A stretch of DNA of 26,743 bases from Candidatus Heimdallarchaeota archaeon (lineage in GTDB: Archaea > Asgardarchaeota > Heimdallarchaeia > Heimdallarchaeales > Kariarchaeaceae). Positions 23,805 to 26,743 of this stretch are shown here, piece by piece. The translations under genes and the position numbers were made by a program. Where the stretch lies: contig JAAFKL010000272.1 of assembly GCA_021399405.1 (NCBI GenBank), forward strand, positions 1 through 26,743. The letters are read 5' to 3'. Position 1 is the stretch's first letter. Every line of letters begins with the position of its first letter. The notes under the pieces were generated by a model, which was not told where the DNA came from, made no database searches, and saw nothing but the letters and a program-made list of their open reading frames with translations.

Positions 23805-25324
23805 TCATTTACCCCCGATTTGCCTTTTTGAGCTTCTGATTGTGAGCCTGGTTGAGGTAACTCCTTTCCACCGACTAAAGGACGATATGCCTCTTCAGGA
23901 ATAATACCACGCGGTGAAAATCTAATAAATAGGATTAAAATCAAACCTACCAACATAAGTTGAATGTAAGACATCGTAATGTTATCTGGTGCTGTATTCG
24001 GGTTAATTTTATGAATAAACTCATTTAAAGCCTTGATTATTGAAGCATCTGGATCATTGAATTCAAGGCTCATTTGTCTGAGAAGTGTAAATGCAATTGC
24101 TCCAACAACAATTCCTTTATTACTTCCTCTTCCTCCAATGATGAATATAGTCCAGATAAAGAATGTATTCGTTGGTAGAAAATTTTCTGGAAATATGGAT
24201 GTAAATATCCAAGTTGCGTATACACCAGCTAATCCTGCTACTGCTCCACTTAAGGCCATCACTTCAACTTTATATCTTAAAATATCCTTACCGTAAGTTG
24301 ATGTGACTAATTCATCTTCTCTAATTGATTTCAAGAGTCTACCATAGGGTGAATAAATTAACTTAGTAACAAAAATAAATGTAAGAAATACAAATATGAA
24401 TCCGATTATCCCAAGGAAAAATCGATGTGTGAATGTTTTTAGAAGATCAAATTCAATATTTTGATCAATGTATCTCATGTAAAATTCATATTCTTTTTTA
24501 AAGGGAAACGGAACATTAAGTACGCCTGCTGTTGAAGGATACTTTCCATTTATTGTGGGGCCTCTTAGTGTGATCTCTGTTTTTATAATTTGACGCAAAA
24601 TTTCTCCAAGAGTGATCGAGATAATTGCAAAATAATCATCGCTAAGTCTCAAGGTTGTGAACGCTATGATTGCACTAAATAGTGCTGACATAAACATAGC
24701 TGCTAAAATTGCAATTGGGATATAAACATCATGATTAACTGTTAATACTGCGAAGGTAACTGCCCCAACCGCAATTTGAGCTACAACTCCAAAATTTAAT
24801 ACACCTACCATTCCTGTACTTAAATTCAAAGAGTAGGCTGCTATGGCCCAGAACGAGAAAAATATCATTACTTCGGCTCCTAAAGCAGTATATTCAACCG
24901 AATAGAATACAACCAGAATGGAAAGGAAATTAATTATAACTCCCCAAAATTTCTTTGAATTAACATATTTTTCGTCAAGATCTTTCCCACTTTGAAGGAG
25001 TAAAAATATAACTATAATAAATTCTAAACCTATGGCTGATTGATCTCCGGTTATTATTGCCCACACTGCTATTGCTATAGATAATGCAGAGGTGGTTAAC
25101 CATACTTTATCAAAATTAAAATTTCGGAGACGCGAAAAACTAGCCCCAACAAAAACCAGAGATAAAATTAAATATTTATACTGTGGTGAAGATTTGATTG
25201 ACTCTATTATTTTACTGGTGAACAAGGATAGTGATCCCATTCCTTTGCCGATCGGTTCAGTGACTTTTTGTCTGTATTTTCTTAAATTGGATCTAAAAAC
25301 CCTTATCGAATTACCTTTACTCAT
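23801..25324 (-). CDS. livM: Branched-chain amino acid-type ABC transporter permease LivM, N-terminally extended
   Basis: The 507-residue permease shows the Liv permease pattern: SLNLSTGMVGVLNFGVVAQIAVGA, LRLSDDYFAIISITLGEILRQI, and the cytoplasmic coupling loop SIREDELVTSTYGKDILRYK followed by GAVAGLAGVYATW. LivM proteins are usually about 320-425 residues. Here a basic N-terminal segment and about four extra hydrophobic helices (residues about 45-155) precede the core. The stretch EFYMRYIDQNIEFD between core helices is also longer than usual. The start is the ATG at 25322-25324, one base past the livH stop, with Shine-Dalgarno ggagaggaag 6 nt upstream. A reading from 25342 would overlap livH and adds six residues. 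The C-terminus is polar with Pro/Gln/Gly. Confidence 0.92.
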   Translation of the reverse strand: MSKGNSIRVFRSNLRKYRQKVTEPIGKGMGSLSLFTSKIIESIKSSPQYKYLILSLVFVGASFSRLRNFNFDKVWLTTSALSIAIAVWAIITGDQSAIGLEFIIVIFLLLQSGKDLDEKYVNSKKFWGVIINFLSILVVFYSVEYTALGAEVMIFFSFWAIAAYSLNLSTGMVGVLNFGVVAQIAVGAVTFAVLTVNHDVYIPIAILAAMFMSALFSAIIAFTTLRLSDDYFAIISITLGEILRQIIKTEITLRGPTINGKYPSTAGVLNVPFPFKKEYEFYMRYIDQNIEFDLLKTFTHRFFLGIIGFIFVFLTFIFVTKLIYSPYGRLLKSIREDELVTSTYGKDILRYKVEVMALSGAVAGLAGVYATWIFTSIFPENFLPTNTFFIWTIFIIGGRGSNKGIVVGAIAFTLLRQMSLEFNDPDASIIKALNEFIHKINPNTAPDNITMSYIQLMLVGLILILFIRFSPRGIIPEEAYRPLVGGKELPQPGSQSEAQKGKSGVNE

Positions 25325-25325
25325 A

Positions 25326-26534
25326 TTATTCTTCCTCTCCAAATAGACCTCTTGGTCTTATTAATATTACAACAATCAATATCACAAATGGAATAACGAT
25401 ATCATATGACGAGATTAAGCCTCTAAATTGATCTTGATCTTCCAAATAACTTTCAATTCCTATGAGATAGCTTTTAGAAATAGTTTGTGTAAAAGCGATT
25501 ATTAGTGAAGCAAAAAAGGATCCTTTTATTGAACCTACACCACCAAGCACGACTACTGCAAATGCTGGAAGTAGAAATAGAAAACCTTGGGCAGGTATAA
25601 CCGGGAATCTTAATACAAAAATCAAACCAGCAACACCGGCTAGCCCTCCTCCAATAAACCATGTTAACTTTATCATTTTTTCTGTGTCAATACCTGAACT
25701 TTCAGCAAGATCTAGATTGTTAGATGTAGCCCTTAATGCTGTACCGGTTTTTGTTTTATCTAAGAAGAAAATTAATCCGATCACTAATATTAATGTGACC
25801 AAAATTGCAATTATCATTTCATAAGGGACATAAAATTCAACATCTTTTATTTTAAAATAACCAGTTCCACTTTTACTTCCTATCAATTTGGATGCCAACG
25901 GAAAAGGTTCTTCAGTCCATTCCATTCTAATCGGTCTTGTTGAGAAAGAGAATTTTGGCAAAGTCATACCATCTATATCGGGAATATCAAACCAGTATGA
26001 ACCTCCTCCAAAATATAATGAAACTAAATTACGTAGAATAATACCCCAACCAATTGAAGAGATCATTAGCGATTCGTTAGATGTTCCCATTCTCCGAAGC
26101 GGCCCAAAAACCAGGATATCTCCCAAAACTGCAATAAATCCAGCCACAACGAAGGCAATAATCATCACTAGGAAAAGATCGTTGAATGTAATTGTCCCTA
26201 AAGGATAATAAAAATTAAAAATTACACCTGTATACGCACCAATGATAAAATATTCTGCATGTGCAAAATTAGCAAATCCCATAAGATCGTATGTAAGATT
26301 CAACCCAAGTGATATGCAGAGATAAATGGAAGCGAGAAAAAGCGAAGTTACAACCAATGAGGTAGTGTTGAATTTAAAATATCTGTTATCATGTATAATA
26401 CCCCAAACTGTAAAAGAGATAAACAGTGACAAAATAATTGTAGTAATTACTGCATTAATAATTAACCTTTTTGGAAAATATTTATCGATTGACGATTTAG
26501 AATTCGATTCTACTACATCTTTTTTAACTTCCAT
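25326..26534 (-). CDS. livH: Branched-chain amino acid-type ABC transporter permease LivH, N-terminally extended
   Basis: The 402-residue membrane permease begins with a charged cytoplasmic N-terminus (about 25 residues, Lys/Asp/Ser-rich) and a first helix near 30-47. Core Liv permease features follow: SLGLNLTYDLMGFANFAHAEYFIIGAY, FGPLRRMGTSNESLMISSIGWGIILRN, the loop TALRATSNNLDLAESSGIDTEKMIKLTW, and AVVVLGGVGSIKGSFFASLIIA. LivH is usually about 300 residues. The extra length lies in the N-terminus and in a segment at about 180-230 (FSFSTRPIRMEWTEEPF) between helices. The ATG at 26532-26534 has no clear Shine-Dalgarno site and is the first gene of the operon. No substrate-binding protein gene is adjacent within the window, and 209 bp of AT-rich sequence lie upstream. 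Confidence 0.92.
   Translation of the reverse strand: MEVKKDVVESNSKSSIDKYFPKRLIINAVITTIILSLFISFTVWGIIHDNRYFKFNTTSLVVTSLFLASIYLCISLGLNLTYDLMGFANFAHAEYFIIGAYTGVIFNFYYPLGTITFNDLFLVMIIAFVVAGFIAVLGDILVFGPLRRMGTSNESLMISSIGWGIILRNLVSLYFGGGSYWFDIPDIDGMTLPKFSFSTRPIRMEWTEEPFPLASKLIGSKSGTGYFKIKDVEFYVPYEMIIAILVTLILVIGLIFFLDKTKTGTALRATSNNLDLAESSGIDTEKMIKLTWFIGGGLAGVAGLIFVLRFPVIPAQGFLFLLPAFAVVVLGGVGSIKGSFFASLIIAFTQTISKSYLIGIESYLEDQDQFRGLISSYDIVIPFVILIVVILIRPRGLFGEEE
25331..25340 (-). promoter_or_regulatory. Shine-Dalgarno site for livM inside the livH 3' end
   Basis: On the minus strand the sequence reads ggagaggaag, 6 nt before the ATG at 25324. It decides between that start and the codon at 25342. Confidence 0.7.
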
Positions 26535-26743
26535 ATGTATCGATTTTCTCTCATTACTTTAACATTACTTGATATTAAATTCTTGAAGTTCAAATAATGA
26601 ATAAAATTTATGAAATGATATTACAGTTTGGAGTATATTGTGTATCTAATCAAGAAAATATGATTTATAGAAATAATATTGTTGTTAAATTAGAATAAAT
26701 TTATTTTATTATCAAGTTAAATTGGTTTTATTTTGTTAATTTA

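Noticed and set aside
26597..26698. 33-codon plus-strand ORF after the livH start
   Set aside because: It is AT-driven and has no motif, no clear promoter and no ribosome-binding site.

Overview
This window looks like a stretch of an archaeal chromosome, most likely an Asgard archaeon. That is an inference from gene content, with no marker gene to confirm it. The DNA is AT-rich and densely packed. Archaeal traits are the pantoate kinase / 4-phosphopantoate-beta-alanine ligase pair for CoA synthesis, a GPN-loop GTPase, TIGR00288-type NYN proteins, TATA-box promoters about 27-30 nt upstream of start codons, and frequent TTG starts. The Asgard-like part is the mix of MglA/Ras-like small GTPases, Roadblock/LC7 proteins and long coiled-coil proteins. 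No rRNA, tRNA, CRISPR array or insertion sequence was seen.

Left part (1-5839): the 3' end of a MOFRL-type glycerate 2-kinase abuts a convergent CinA-like gene. Then come a GPN-loop GTPase, a Roadblock/LC7 protein, a cis-prenyltransferase (UppS type) and a NYN-domain protein with a lysine-rich tail, all on +. Convergent to these lie an MglA-like small GTPase and a GNAT-like protein on -.

Middle (6021-15453): a 417-residue coiled-coil protein and a second Roadblock protein on +. On - are the CoA pair (pantoate kinase, then phosphopantothenate synthetase) and a 372-residue protein resembling V4R domains. A fumarylacetoacetate-hydrolase-family enzyme is on +. Convergent to it is a two-gene ABC exporter whose permease is fused to a CPBP intramembrane protease, followed by a second MglA-like GTPase.

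Right part (15792-26743): on + a PD-(D/E)XK nuclease-like protein, a long coiled-coil/winged-helix protein followed 19 bp later by a second NYN protein, a membrane protein ending in a zinc ribbon, and sucC-sucD. Convergent to these, on -, is a tightly overlapped livHMGF-type transporter operon without a visible substrate-binding protein.

How the parts may work together: CoA synthesis and succinyl-CoA synthetase serve core metabolism, and the Liv system imports amino acids or related solutes. The most intriguing theme is the doubling of MglA-like GTPase, Roadblock and long coiled-coil genes in 14 kb. It is reminiscent of the bacterial MglA-MglB polarity switch, but whether these proteins work together is only a hypothesis. 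Genes that begin transcription units often lack a Shine-Dalgarno site and look leaderless. Several genes inside operons (sucD, livM, livG), and both GTPase genes, have one.
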